From the NCBI RefSeq assembly GCF_000210095.1, contig NC_021039.1, forward strand, positions 774,873-829,053: a stretch of DNA of 54,181 bases. The letters are read 5' to 3'. The notes under the pieces were generated by a model. That model was given only the letters and a program-made list of their open reading frames with translations. It was not told the origin of the DNA and made no database searches. This DNA is from Ruminococcus champanellensis 18P13 = JCM 17042 (GTDB lineage: Bacteria; Bacillota; Clostridia; Oscillospirales; Ruminococcaceae). This document shows positions 25,568 to 36,581 of the stretch, piece by piece (position 1 is the stretch's first letter; every line of letters starts with the position of its first letter). A program made the translations under genes and the position numbers.

Positions 25568-26437
25568 ATGGCAACAGCGAATTTAAAGGATATCAAGCGT
25601 CGGATCAAGAGCGTGGAAAGCACCATGCAGATCACCAAGGCGATGGAACTGGTTGCGTCCTCCAAGCTGCGCCGTGCCAAGGAAAAGGCAGAGCGTGCCG
25701 AGCCGTTTTTCAACATGCTGTACCAGATGATGTGTCAGATCGTAGCGGAATCCGGGGACTTTCAGTCCACCTTTTTGCAGCATCACACCGGCGGCGCCGT
25801 TCTGCTGATCGCCATTGCCGGCGACCGGGGGCTTGCCGGGGGCTTCAACAGCAACGTGTTCAAGCAGGTGCAGATCCGGATGGAGGAGCTGCAGACGGCA
25901 GGCCGGGAGCCGGTGGTAATTGCCATCGGCAGAAAGGCGGTGGAGTATTTCCAGCGGCGGAATGTGCGGATCCTGGCGGAGTTTGAAAACATCGGCGAGG
26001 ATATTACCGTATACAAGGCGCTGGATATTGCGGAACGGATCGTGACCCTGTACGAAAAGGGCGACATTCAGGCTGTAGAGCTGATCTACACCAACTATGT
26101 ATCCCCTCTGGTGCAGGAGGCGCACCATATGCATGTGATGCCGGTAGAGCATCTGGAGTACGCCCCCGGCGGCTACCATGCATTGACCACCTACGAGCCC
26201 TCTCCGGAGGCGGTGTTTGACGCACTGATCCCCAAATATCTGGCGGGGATGCTGTACTGTGCGGTGATCGAATCCTTTGCCGCAGAGCAGGCGGCACGGC
26301 GTCTGGCGATGGAAAACGCAACGGACAATGCAACAGAGATGATCACGGATCTGTCCCTGGTTTACAACCGGGCAAGGCAGTCGGCGATCACCCAGGAAAT
26401 TACGGAGATCGTCAGCGGTGCCAACGCACAAAGCTGA
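25568..26437 (+). CDS. atpG: ATP synthase F1 subunit gamma
   Basis: A 289-residue central shaft. It begins LKDIKRRIKSVESTMQITKA and ends with the family signature ASRRLAMENA-like stretch (here AARRLAMENATDNATEMI) and VYNRARQSAITQEITEIV. The start is fixed by family alignment and an upstream in-frame stop, yet the strong SD is 30 bases away behind a hairpin. Confidence 0.97.
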   Translation: MATANLKDIKRRIKSVESTMQITKAMELVASSKLRRAKEKAERAEPFFNMLYQMMCQIVAESGDFQSTFLQHHTGGAVLLIAIAGDRGLAGGFNSNVFKQVQIRMEELQTAGREPVVIAIGRKAVEYFQRRNVRILAEFENIGEDITVYKALDIAERIVTLYEKGDIQAVELIYTNYVSPLVQEAHHMHVMPVEHLEYAPGGYHALTTYEPSPEAVFDALIPKYLAGMLYCAVIESFAAEQAARRLAMENATDNATEMITDLSLVYNRARQSAITQEITEIVSGANAQS

Positions 26438-26447
26438 CCGATTCAGG

Positions 26448-28292
<1,845 letters not shown>

Positions 28293-28298
28293 ATGACA

Positions 28299-28343
28299 AT
28301 GCCGCACAAGGCTGGGGTCCCGGCTTTGTGCGGTATTTTTTAT
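28299..28343 (+). terminator. Terminator of the atp operon
   Basis: AATGCCGCACAA (28299-28310) pairs with TTGTGCGGTATT (28327-28338), followed by TTTTTATT. The T run enters the 3' end of the convergent DUF421 gene. The stem core matches the dispersed hairpin family. Confidence 0.85.
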
Positions 28344-29044
28344 TGAAACCGATCCGTATGCCTGTTGGTGTCTTCCTTTTTGTATACGGACAGGGTATTG
28401 TCCGGATTGCACAGGGCAAGCAGCACCTCCTTGGGGGTGTAATGGTGCATGGCAAGCTGATGGTTCAGCCATTGCATATCCTTGCCGCTGTCCTGCAAAT
28501 TACCCGTCAGGATCTTCCCGTCCAGGATCACAGGGATCTGGGGGCTGTCCGGCTGGGGCTGCATGTTGAGATCCGCCGGGGTCACGGGTCGTGCGTCCGG
28601 CTTGGGCAGAAAGGACAGCCTGCCGTTTGCCTCCATAACGATCAATTGCAGGCTATCCAGATTGTAGTAGCCGCCGGTGCGGCACTGGGTGAGAAATTCG
28701 CTCAGATCCATCCGGGCACGCTTCAGGTGGTTCCGGTACAGCTTGCCGTTGTCGTAAAGAATGAGGGAGCGCCCCTCCAGAAAGCGCCGGGCAGACAGCC
28801 ACCGGTTGGAGGCAAGATCGCTGAGTACTGTTGCCAGGGCGTAGATGCCCATAGCCAGCAGGGGCTTGAGAAAGTCGCTTTCCAGAGAAGTCGCCATTTC
28901 GGCAGCAATGGAGCCGATAGTGATGCCGTTGATATAGTCGAACAGGTTCAACTGGGACATTTGCTTGTTGCCGATGAGCTTGGTCAACAGAAACAGGGCG
29001 ATGATGGAGCCGATGGAGGCTGCGGTCACGTTCAGTAAATCCAT
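28340..29044 (-). CDS. DUF421 (YetF-like) membrane protein
   Basis: About 234 residues. Three N-terminal membrane helices with FLLTKLIGNKQMSQLNLFDY and the conserved INGITIGSIAAEMA segment are followed by the cytosolic DUF421 domain (GKLYRNHLKRARM, LSEFLTQCRTGGYYNLDSLQ). AAAGGA lies 7 bases before ATG 29044; the longer frame to 29215 has no support. YetF-type proteins have been linked to spore or stress traits, but the molecular function is unknown. Confidence 0.88.
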   Translation of the reverse strand: MDLLNVTAASIGSIIALFLLTKLIGNKQMSQLNLFDYINGITIGSIAAEMATSLESDFLKPLLAMGIYALATVLSDLASNRWLSARRFLEGRSLILYDNGKLYRNHLKRARMDLSEFLTQCRTGGYYNLDSLQLIVMEANGRLSFLPKPDARPVTPADLNMQPQPDSPQIPVILDGKILTGNLQDSGKDMQWLNHQLAMHHYTPKEVLLALCNPDNTLSVYKKEDTNRHTDRFQ

Positions 29045-29241
29045 AATCAAATCCTTTCTGTGCAGTCCGGGATCGAATGGCTGCCTTTGTTTTAGCATGC
29101 CCGAAAATGCCGATTTTACTGCGCACAGACTTTCAATATTCTGTTCAAACAATCGTAAAATAATATGCTCAAAAGAGCAGGGGGAACCATTCTCCAAACT
29201 GGACAATTCCGCCAAACTTTTTGGAAAGGGAAATACTGGTC

Positions 29242-29270
29242 TTTACAAGTGCCGAAAAATAGATTACAGT
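29242..29270 (+). promoter_or_regulatory. Promoter of the GH9 gene
   Basis: TTTACA (-35), 17 bases, TACAGT (-10), 33 bases before the TTG start. The rest of the 29045-29303 gap shows no other clear signal. Confidence 0.55.
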
Positions 29271-29303
29271 ATATACAACGAGTACAACAAGGAGGTCATT
29301 TTC

Positions 29304-32054
29304 TTGAATCAGATATGGAAGCGTGTAATTTCGGCGGCAATGGCGGCGACCCTGGTGGCAGGAGGAAGCCTTTGCGCACTGCCTGCATCCGCAGGACAGC
29401 AGCTGGGACAGACCAATTTTGACGACGGGGTGGGCTTGCCCTGGCATGTATGCGAGTCTCTGACGGGTAAAATGAATTTTAACATTGACAACGGGGTGTA
29501 TACCATCGAGATCGTCAATCCGGGGGGCGCATCCCGGGGCGGCGAGGATCGCTGGGACTGTCAGTTCCGGCACAGAGGGCTGACTCTGGTCAGCGGTTGT
29601 CACTATGAGGTATCCTTTGATATCACCGCCAGCCAGAGCTGCACCTATTACACCAAGATCGGCGATATGGGTGAGCCTTTTGTGGAGGACTGGCACGGTG
29701 AGCCGGACGATTCCCAGCATGAAAGCTACTGGGATGTGAAGCAGCTGACAGCCAACCAGAAAACCACCGTGAAGGGCAGCTTTACCGCAAAGCGCACTGC
29801 GGAGGTGGAGTGGGCATTCCACATCGGCGGCGACAGCGTGCAGCCCGGTACCGTCTTCACCTTTGACAACATGTCCCTGATCTGTACGGACAGCAGCGAG
29901 CATGACTATGTGGCGGAGCAGCCCTGGGTGCGCTCGGATATCCTCACCAACCAGCTGGGCTACTTTGAGAACATGAGCAAGAAGGCAACCCTGCTTTCCA
30001 GTGACAGCAGCGGTGTGGAGTTCTATCTGAAGGATGCCAGCGGCAGCACCGTGTACACTGGTACCTCCACCCCTAAGGGACTGGATGCGGATTCCGGGGA
30101 CAATGTGCATGAGCTGAATTTCAGCGAATACACCACCGTCGGAACGTATTATCTGGAAACTGCCTCCGGCGCCAAGAGCCGGGAGTTCCAGATCGGCAAC
30201 GGGGGACTGTACTCCAATATGCTGTACGATGCGCTGAACTATTTCTATCAGAACCGCAGCGGCATCGAGATCCAGAGCCAGTACATCATTTCCGGGGACA
30301 GCGCCAGTCTTGCCCGGGCGGCAGGTCATAACCCGGATACTGCCACCATCGAGCAGACCTGGGGCTACAGCGGCAGCAGCGGCACCCAGGACATTACCGG
30401 CGGCTGGTATGATGCCGGCGACCACGGAAAATATGTGGTGAACGGCGGCATTTCCCTGTGGCTGATGCAGAACCAGTATGAGCATGCCCTCAAGAAGGGG
30501 GATGTTTCGGTATACGCAGACGGAACCATGTCCATTCCGGAGAACGCCAACGGCTATCCGGATCTGCTGGATGAAGCCCGGTATGAAATGGAATGGTTCA
30601 TGAAGATGATCGTTCAGAGCGGAGACTATGCAGGCATGGCGTACCACAAGGTGCATGACTCCAAGTGGACAGCTCTGGCAGTGGCACCGGCGGAGGATAC
30701 GGAGGAGCGTATCATCAAGCCGCCCACGACAGCGGCAACCCTGAACGTGGCAGCATGCGGTGCGCAGGCGTACCGGCTGTGGAAGGAGCTTGATGCCACA
30801 TTTGCACAGAAGTGTCTGGATACTGCCAAGGCGGCATACACCGCAGCCAAGGCGCATCCGGAAATGTACGCACCTCTGGATGAATCCAAGGGCGGCGGCG
30901 CATACGGGGACAACGACGCAACGGATGAATTCTACTGGGCAGCCTGTGAGCTGTTTGTATCCACCGGGGACAGCAGTTATCTGAACGACATGAAGGCTTC
31001 CAAGCACTATCTGTCACTGCCCACAGCACTGAGCGGCGGCGAATCCGTGGATACGGTGGGCTGCTTTGACTGGGGACATACCGCAGCTCTGGGTTCTCTG
31101 ACCCTGACCCTGTACACCGATCAACTGGGGGCTGACGCAGATCAGCTCAAGAGCAATCTGACCACCGCAGGGGATTATTTCGCAAAGCTGGCGGCAGACC
31201 AGGGCTATGGGCAGCCCTATGGGCAGAGCACCATTTCCTACGCAAACAAGAATACCGGCTATATCTGGGGTTCCAATTCCTTTGTAGCGGACAACGCCAT
31301 CCTGCTGTCCTACGCTTACGATATGACGGAAAATGACGCATATCTCACCGGGGCAGTCAGCGCCATGGACTATCTGCTGGGCAGAAACCCCATGGATTAC
31401 TCCTATGTAACAGGCTACGGCACCCACGCCGTCAAGTATCCCCACCATCGGTTCTGGGCGCATCAGGTGCAGGATTCCTACCCGCTGGCACCCAACGGGG
31501 TTCTGGTGGGCGGTCCCAACTCCGGCATGGAGGATCCCTGGGTAAAGGGCTCTGGCTGGAAGGAGGGACAGATCGCACCGGCAAAGTGCTATCTGGATCA
31601 CATCGAAGCCTGGTCTGTGAATGAGTGCACCATCAACTGGAACACCCCTCTGGCATGGATGACCGCATTCCTGGCAGAAAAGGCAGGGGGCATTACCGTG
31701 ACCCACGGCAGCGGCGGTACAGCCAATGCGACCACCACCCCTGCATCCAATTCCGCAGCGGGTACTGCCGGCACCGGTACGGTGGTGGCAGGCAGCACGC
31801 CGCAGGCAGCGGCAGCAGCCTCCAACCAGTCCGGGGAAAAGAAGGATGGGGGCAGCAAGCTGTGGATCATTGTTCTTGCCGTTCTGGCAGGACTCATCAG
31901 CATTGAGGTGTTCGTGTTCAAGATCCTCAAGATGAACAAAGCCAATGGAGCTGCACAGGCAGCCGTACCCCAGCAGCCGGCGGCTCCGGTTCAGACCGAA
32001 CAGCCCCAGGCTCCGGCGGATCCCCAGGATCAGAACCCTCAGCAGCCTCAGTAA
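29304..32054 (+). CDS. Membrane-anchored family 9 glycoside hydrolase with CBM4-like and Ig-like domains
   Basis: About 916 residues from a TTG start, chosen because AAGGAGG (29289-29295) lies 8 bases upstream and a signal peptide (ending LCALPASA) follows. Order: signal, CBM4/9-like beta-sandwich (about 35-200), Ig-like CelD-N domain (about 215-300), GH9 catalytic domain (about 305-800). Catalytic residues are intact: DAGD at Asp370-Asp373, HHRFWAH, and Glu774 in VNECTINWN. A Thr/Ala/Ser linker and a C-terminal membrane helix (LWIIVLAVLAGLISIEVFVF) follow, with a Pro/Gln-rich tail. It has no dockerin, so it probably works as a cell-attached endoglucanase outside the cellulosome. Confidence 0.94.
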   Translation: MNQIWKRVISAAMAATLVAGGSLCALPASAGQQLGQTNFDDGVGLPWHVCESLTGKMNFNIDNGVYTIEIVNPGGASRGGEDRWDCQFRHRGLTLVSGCHYEVSFDITASQSCTYYTKIGDMGEPFVEDWHGEPDDSQHESYWDVKQLTANQKTTVKGSFTAKRTAEVEWAFHIGGDSVQPGTVFTFDNMSLICTDSSEHDYVAEQPWVRSDILTNQLGYFENMSKKATLLSSDSSGVEFYLKDASGSTVYTGTSTPKGLDADSGDNVHELNFSEYTTVGTYYLETASGAKSREFQIGNGGLYSNMLYDALNYFYQNRSGIEIQSQYIISGDSASLARAAGHNPDTATIEQTWGYSGSSGTQDITGGWYDAGDHGKYVVNGGISLWLMQNQYEHALKKGDVSVYADGTMSIPENANGYPDLLDEARYEMEWFMKMIVQSGDYAGMAYHKVHDSKWTALAVAPAEDTEERIIKPPTTAATLNVAACGAQAYRLWKELDATFAQKCLDTAKAAYTAAKAHPEMYAPLDESKGGGAYGDNDATDEFYWAACELFVSTGDSSYLNDMKASKHYLSLPTALSGGESVDTVGCFDWGHTAALGSLTLTLYTDQLGADADQLKSNLTTAGDYFAKLAADQGYGQPYGQSTISYANKNTGYIWGSNSFVADNAILLSYAYDMTENDAYLTGAVSAMDYLLGRNPMDYSYVTGYGTHAVKYPHHRFWAHQVQDSYPLAPNGVLVGGPNSGMEDPWVKGSGWKEGQIAPAKCYLDHIEAWSVNECTINWNTPLAWMTAFLAEKAGGITVTHGSGGTANATTTPASNSAAGTAGTGTVVAGSTPQAAAAASNQSGEKKDGGSKLWIIVLAVLAGLISIEVFVFKILKMNKANGAAQAAVPQQPAAPVQTEQPQAPADPQDQNPQQPQ

Positions 32055-32061
32055 CAAACGG

Positions 32062-32091
32062 AACGGCAGCAGAACGCTGCCGTTTTGGTTT
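32062..32091 (+). terminator. Terminator of the GH9 gene
   Basis: AACGGCAGC (32062-32070) pairs with GCTGCCGTT (32076-32084), followed by TTGGTTTT. Confidence 0.85.
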
Positions 32092-32136
32092 TGATCCTTA
32101 TCCAAATTATTCTGTAGGAAACATACAAAAATGCCC

Positions 32137-32165
32137 TTGAAACAACACGGATTCTATGCTATAAT
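32137..32165 (+). promoter_or_regulatory. Promoter of the MoxR operon
   Basis: TTGAAA (-35), a 17-base spacer and TATAAT (-10); 59 bases before the moxR-like start. Confidence 0.75.
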
Positions 32166-32224
32166 GAATAGACATAGATAGAATATGCAGCATTGTAAAG
32201 ATGCTGTTGACAGAAAGGGAAGTT

Positions 32225-33157
32225 ATGAACAATCAGATTCAGGCGCTGCTTGACAGTGTGGAGCAGGTCATCGTAGGAAAGCGCCCGGTGATTACCCGGG
32301 TAGTGGCTGCACTGCTCTGTAATGGTCATGTACTGATCGAGGATGTGCCCGGGGTGGGCAAGACCCAGCTGGCAGCATCCCTGTCCCGTTCCCTGGGTGG
32401 GAGCTTCAACCGGATTCAGCTGACGCCGGATATTATGCCCTCTGATGTGGTGGGCTTTTCTATGGTGGATCAGCAGACCGGAAAGCTGGAATACCGTCCC
32501 GGTGCAGCGATGTGCAATTTTCTTTTGGCGGATGAGATCAACCGTGCCTCCCCGAAGGTGCAGTCCAGTTTGCTGGAGGTCATGGAGGAATATCAGATCA
32601 GTCTGGACGGTCAGACCCGTCCGCTGCCCCGTCCCTTCATGGTGCTGGCTACCCAGAATCCGGTGGAGACCTACGGTACCTATCACCTGCCGGAGGCGCA
32701 GATGGATCGCTTCTTCATGCGCATCAGCATGGGGTATCCCACCCCGGAGGAGGAAATGCGGATCCTGGAGCGCACGGAGCATTACAATCCCATTGAAAAT
32801 ATCAAAGCACCGGCGGTAACGCTGGATTCCGTTCTCCGGTTGCAGCAGCAGGTGGCGCAGGTCACCGTGGCGGACAGTGTGAAGGCATACATCCTTTCCA
32901 TCGTCAGTGCCACCCGGAGCATGGAGGAGGTCACCCTGGGGGTCAGCCCCCGGGGCAGTATCGCACTGTACAAGGCGGCAAAAGCAAACGCTTTTATGTT
33001 CGAGCGCAGCTATGTGACCCCCGGCGACGTGAAGGCCATGGCGGAATGTGTGCTGGCGCACCGGATCCTGCTTTCCGCAAAGGGCAAAACCGTTTTTGGC
33101 ACACCCCAGGCGTGTCTGGCATCCGTGCTGGATCGTGTGGCTGTGCCCATGGGCTGA
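32225..33157 (+). CDS. MoxR-family AAA+ ATPase
   Basis: About 310 residues. Walker A is EDVPGVGKTQL, Walker B FLLADEINRASPKVQ, followed by VMEEYQISLDG, the sensor region LATQNPVETYGTYHLPEAQMDRF, and the lid domain with VSPRGSIALYKAAKA. MoxR proteins act as chaperone-like ATPases on VWA or DUF58 partners; a DUF58 gene follows after 3 bases. ATG 32225 has AAAGGGAAG upstream; the longer frame to 32201 is unsupported. Confidence 0.95.
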   Translation: MNNQIQALLDSVEQVIVGKRPVITRVVAALLCNGHVLIEDVPGVGKTQLAASLSRSLGGSFNRIQLTPDIMPSDVVGFSMVDQQTGKLEYRPGAAMCNFLLADEINRASPKVQSSLLEVMEEYQISLDGQTRPLPRPFMVLATQNPVETYGTYHLPEAQMDRFFMRISMGYPTPEEEMRILERTEHYNPIENIKAPAVTLDSVLRLQQQVAQVTVADSVKAYILSIVSATRSMEEVTLGVSPRGSIALYKAAKANAFMFERSYVTPGDVKAMAECVLAHRILLSAKGKTVFGTPQACLASVLDRVAVPMG

Positions 33158-33160
33158 GTG

Positions 33161-34321
33161 ATGGCAGCGGTAGTGGGCTATCTGGCGGTGCTGGGCATCC
33201 TGGCTCTGTTCACCTTCTATATGGATGGAGATACGGGGGTGCAGCTTTTGGCGGTGTATCTGCTGCTTCCGGCAGCGTCCGCCCTGCTGACCCTTCTTGC
33301 CCGGCGGCAGCTGAAAATCCGGCTGACCCTGCCTGATAGCGTGAAAAAGGGTGGGACATGCATGCTGACAGCGGAGATCACCAAGCGCTGGCGGATTCCA
33401 CTGCCTTTTGTCCGGTTCCGGCTGGAGCCGGACGGGCATTTTGATTCTCCCATGGTGCCGGTGCAGACGGCTCTGGCATTCGGCAGGCAGGACACCCGAC
33501 AAGCGGAGCTTCTGCCCCGGATATGCGGACAGGCGCAGGTGGATGCGGCGGATCCACGGGTGATTGGCTACTTTGGCTTTTTAAAGCTGAAACTGGAGAT
33601 GCCCGCCCCGGCGCAGGTCATGATCGTGCCCCAGGTGCCGGAGCTGACCGCCAAGGATGCGCTGTTTACCGTTATGAGCACCGCCGTGCAGACAGAAAGC
33701 GAGGAGGAGACCAATACCCAGGTTGCGTTTGGCGCTGCCACCACTGCAGGCTATGAACACCGGGATTATGTGCCGGGGGATCCTTTGAAGCGGATCAACT
33801 GGAAGCTGTCCTCCAAGCGGCAGAGCCTGATGGTGCGGATGGATGAGGCGGTTTCCCTGTCCCGGGTACATGTGCTGTTGGATCTGGCACGGCCTCAGGG
33901 CGCCCCTGCATACAAGTCCCGGTTCCTGCTGGAGCAGCAGATCACCGAGGGGGCGCTTGGCATGCTGGCGCTTTGTGCCCGGCAGGGCATGGCGGCGGTA
34001 TTTTCCTATCAAAGCCTGTCCGGCTGGCAGGAGGTATTGGCAGAAAGCCCGGAGGCGGTGGAGGAGCTGGCACTGCATGTGCTGGAACGGGGCTTTTCTG
34101 AAGAATTGGGTGCAGCCCGGCTGTCCGGCAGTTTTCTGTCCGGTTCCGGCAACGGGGTGTATCTCATCTATACTGCAAACCCGGATCCGGAGCTGCTGTC
34201 CCAGGCAGCCCATATGCGGGGCGAGGTACATATCGTAATGCCCGGCGGCATGGATGCTGCCGGCGCAAAGCTGCATTTCTGGTGGCTGCAGTCTGATTTC
34301 CGGCTGTTGCCGATGACATAA
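33161..34321 (+). CDS. DUF58 domain protein
   Basis: About 386 residues. Two membrane helices near the N-terminus are followed by a beta-rich domain and the DUF58 signature YEHRDYVPGDPLKRINWKLS. DUF58 proteins are the usual partners of MoxR ATPases and adjoin transglutaminase-like genes, as here. The role is unknown; probably assembly or quality control of a cell-surface complex. It starts right after the moxR stop (TGA GTG ATG). Confidence 0.92.
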   Translation: MAAVVGYLAVLGILALFTFYMDGDTGVQLLAVYLLLPAASALLTLLARRQLKIRLTLPDSVKKGGTCMLTAEITKRWRIPLPFVRFRLEPDGHFDSPMVPVQTALAFGRQDTRQAELLPRICGQAQVDAADPRVIGYFGFLKLKLEMPAPAQVMIVPQVPELTAKDALFTVMSTAVQTESEEETNTQVAFGAATTAGYEHRDYVPGDPLKRINWKLSSKRQSLMVRMDEAVSLSRVHVLLDLARPQGAPAYKSRFLLEQQITEGALGMLALCARQGMAAVFSYQSLSGWQEVLAESPEAVEELALHVLERGFSEELGAARLSGSFLSGSGNGVYLIYTANPDPELLSQAAHMRGEVHIVMPGGMDAAGAKLHFWWLQSDFRLLPMT

Positions 34322-34332
34322 AGGATGCGCTT

Positions 34333-36561
34333 ATGGAACTGTTGCTACAACGTCCTATGGTAAAACGGCTGCTCAGGCTGGACTGGGTGCCGGTGGTGTT
34401 TGCCGCCTTGATTCTGACCGGGATCATGAGCTATTACGCCGGGCATTACCTGCCCTTGGCGGCAGTGGGTTCATTGGTTGTGATGCTGGTGCAATTCCGG
34501 GTACTGGATTGGATCCACAAAATGCGCTGGCGGGGCTGGCTGATCTATCTGGCAGGGCTGATCTTGTCCTTGTTTCTGATCTCCCAGCTGATTCAGCTGG
34601 TCGAGCCAAGTCAGCAGGTGGAGTTTTTCATCTGGGTGCTGACCCCCCAGTCCGTTCTGGACTTTTCCGGGTCCTACACCCTGGTGATGTTCCTGCTGTT
34701 CGGCATTTTCATCGGCTTCTGTGTCCATTTCTTTACCCGGATTCAGTACAGGGTTCTGGTGACCTTTGTACTGATGATGTTCCCCTTCCTGCTGTTCGGC
34801 CGTGAAGGAGATCCTATGCCGGTATGGCTGATGCTCCTGCTGCCTGCAGCCTATTTTGCGGTGATGATCTATTGCCGGAACCGGCGACCCAGTTCGGATG
34901 CACCGAAGCCGGCGGAAATCTGCTCCGGCACCATCTTTCTGTGGATTGCTCTGGCGGCGGTGCTGATTTTGCCGAAGCCTGCGGTGCAGGCGGATCGGCA
35001 GCTGATCGAAAGCTTGCTGAATTTTGACTCTCTGACGGATTTCCTGATGGAACGCATCAATGAATTTACCGATTCCTCCCATGTGGATGGGTTCTATCAG
35101 AACAGCAGCAAGATCATGTTCTATGTACAGGCACAGGAGCCGCTGAATCTGAAATTCAAGACCTTCACTCTGTACGATCCCGCAACGGATACCTGGAAAG
35201 CAGGGAAGCAGGATCAAAAACCGGATGGTACCATATCGCCGGCAGAGGATCCGGTGAATGTGGATCCAGCTCTGCTGTCCAATGCGCTGCTGCATGTGCT
35301 GACTGCGGATCCTTCCATCGGGGCGCGATACGGGCTGGATCTGACGGGCTTTTCCGAACAGCCCCGCACCACTGCCCGTGCCTGCACGGTGTATGCGGAA
35401 AAGGCACAGTATAACTTCGGACTGACTCCTACCTGCTGGAGTATCTGCTACGGCGCCAACAACAGCAGCGTGACCCGCAGCGGCGTGCTGTATGATAACA
35501 GTGTGATGCGCAGCTACCGGGTGCAGTACTACGGGCAGCAGGATCAGCTGACGGAGCTGGCAGTGTACCTGAACCGGACGCTGGATCAGGAGCAGTGGAA
35601 GCAATTGCTGCGGCATGCCTGGTTCGGGGCAAGCGACCTGCCCGCGGAGGAAAGAGAGGCGCTGAAGCGTGCCTACCGCATTGTCCGGTACAGCCGTCTG
35701 CTGACAGATGACTACATGGCTGCGGATGCACCGGAGATTCCGGAGGGGGTCAAGGCCCTTGCCCAGTCCATCGTGGGGGATGCACAGAGCGACCTGGAAA
35801 AGGCACAGCTGCTGGAGCAGTACTTCTGGCACAACGGCTTTGTGTACGACAAAACCTATTACAAAAGTCCGGGGGAGAATGCGGAGACCTTTCTGACAAG
35901 CACCCGCCGGGGCATCTGCTTTGACTTTGCCACCTCCTATGTGCTGATGTGCCGGGCGGTGGGGATCCCTGCCCGGTATGTGGAAGGGTACTCCATGAAC
36001 GAAACCGACCAGAAGGGCATGTTCGTGATCCGGGGAGATGACGCCCACGCCTTTGCGGAGGTGTATCTGACCGGCATTGGCTGGTACTCCATGGATCCTA
36101 CCATTTCCGCCGGGGATACATCCGATGGGCTTCAGGTGGATAGCCTGGTGCGGTTCATCGGACTGATGGTGCTGGGTGGCTTTGCGCTGGCAGTGCTGCT
36201 CTGGTGGCTGCTGCACAGGCGCATTGCAGAGGCATGGTTCCGCTGGCGGGTATTCCGCACTGCGCCGGAGCAGGCAGCATCCCTGCTGATGGCACGGATC
36301 AAGAAACAGGCACAGCTTTCCGATGGCTGTACCGCTGAGGAGCTTTCACGGCAGCTGCAAGTGCAGTATCAGGCAGGCTGTGACAGGATCCTTGCTGCAC
36401 TGGAGCAGTGCATCTACGCACAAAGACCCATGGAGGGGGCGGCGGTTCCGGGACTGTATGTAGAATACACCCTGGCACGGGATCGGATCACACAGGTACA
36501 AAGAGAAGCAAGAAAGAAAAGAAGAAAACGAAAAAAAGGGGACAGCATGGAATTGGCATAA
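34333..36561 (+). CDS. Transglutaminase-like membrane protein (TgpA type)
   Basis: A 742-residue protein: five to six N-terminal membrane helices, an extracellular region with a transglutaminase-core domain, one more membrane helix (FIGLMVLGGFALAVLLWWLL) and a cytosolic C-terminal tail. The papain-like triad is visible: Cys529 in RRGICFDFA, His572 in GDDAHAFAEV and Asp588 in WYSMDPT. It completes the MoxR-DUF58-transglutaminase module and sits 20 bases before the gene for a secreted C39-like/dockerin protein. Substrate unknown; it may be a protease or crosslinker acting on surface proteins. Confidence 0.93.
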   Translation: MELLLQRPMVKRLLRLDWVPVVFAALILTGIMSYYAGHYLPLAAVGSLVVMLVQFRVLDWIHKMRWRGWLIYLAGLILSLFLISQLIQLVEPSQQVEFFIWVLTPQSVLDFSGSYTLVMFLLFGIFIGFCVHFFTRIQYRVLVTFVLMMFPFLLFGREGDPMPVWLMLLLPAAYFAVMIYCRNRRPSSDAPKPAEICSGTIFLWIALAAVLILPKPAVQADRQLIESLLNFDSLTDFLMERINEFTDSSHVDGFYQNSSKIMFYVQAQEPLNLKFKTFTLYDPATDTWKAGKQDQKPDGTISPAEDPVNVDPALLSNALLHVLTADPSIGARYGLDLTGFSEQPRTTARACTVYAEKAQYNFGLTPTCWSICYGANNSSVTRSGVLYDNSVMRSYRVQYYGQQDQLTELAVYLNRTLDQEQWKQLLRHAWFGASDLPAEEREALKRAYRIVRYSRLLTDDYMAADAPEIPEGVKALAQSIVGDAQSDLEKAQLLEQYFWHNGFVYDKTYYKSPGENAETFLTSTRRGICFDFATSYVLMCRAVGIPARYVEGYSMNETDQKGMFVIRGDDAHAFAEVYLTGIGWYSMDPTISAGDTSDGLQVDSLVRFIGLMVLGGFALAVLLWWLLHRRIAEAWFRWRVFRTAPEQAASLLMARIKKQAQLSDGCTAEELSRQLQVQYQAGCDRILAALEQCIYAQRPMEGAAVPGLYVEYTLARDRITQVQREARKKRRKRKKGDSMELA

Positions 36562-36581
36562 CTGAACCGAAAGTGGGGATT

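Noticed and set aside
25540-25986. Open frame starting at the ATG just after the atpG SD
   Set aside because: It overlaps atpG in another frame with no family features, and its ATG is only 2 bases from the SD. It is more likely part of the hairpin stem.
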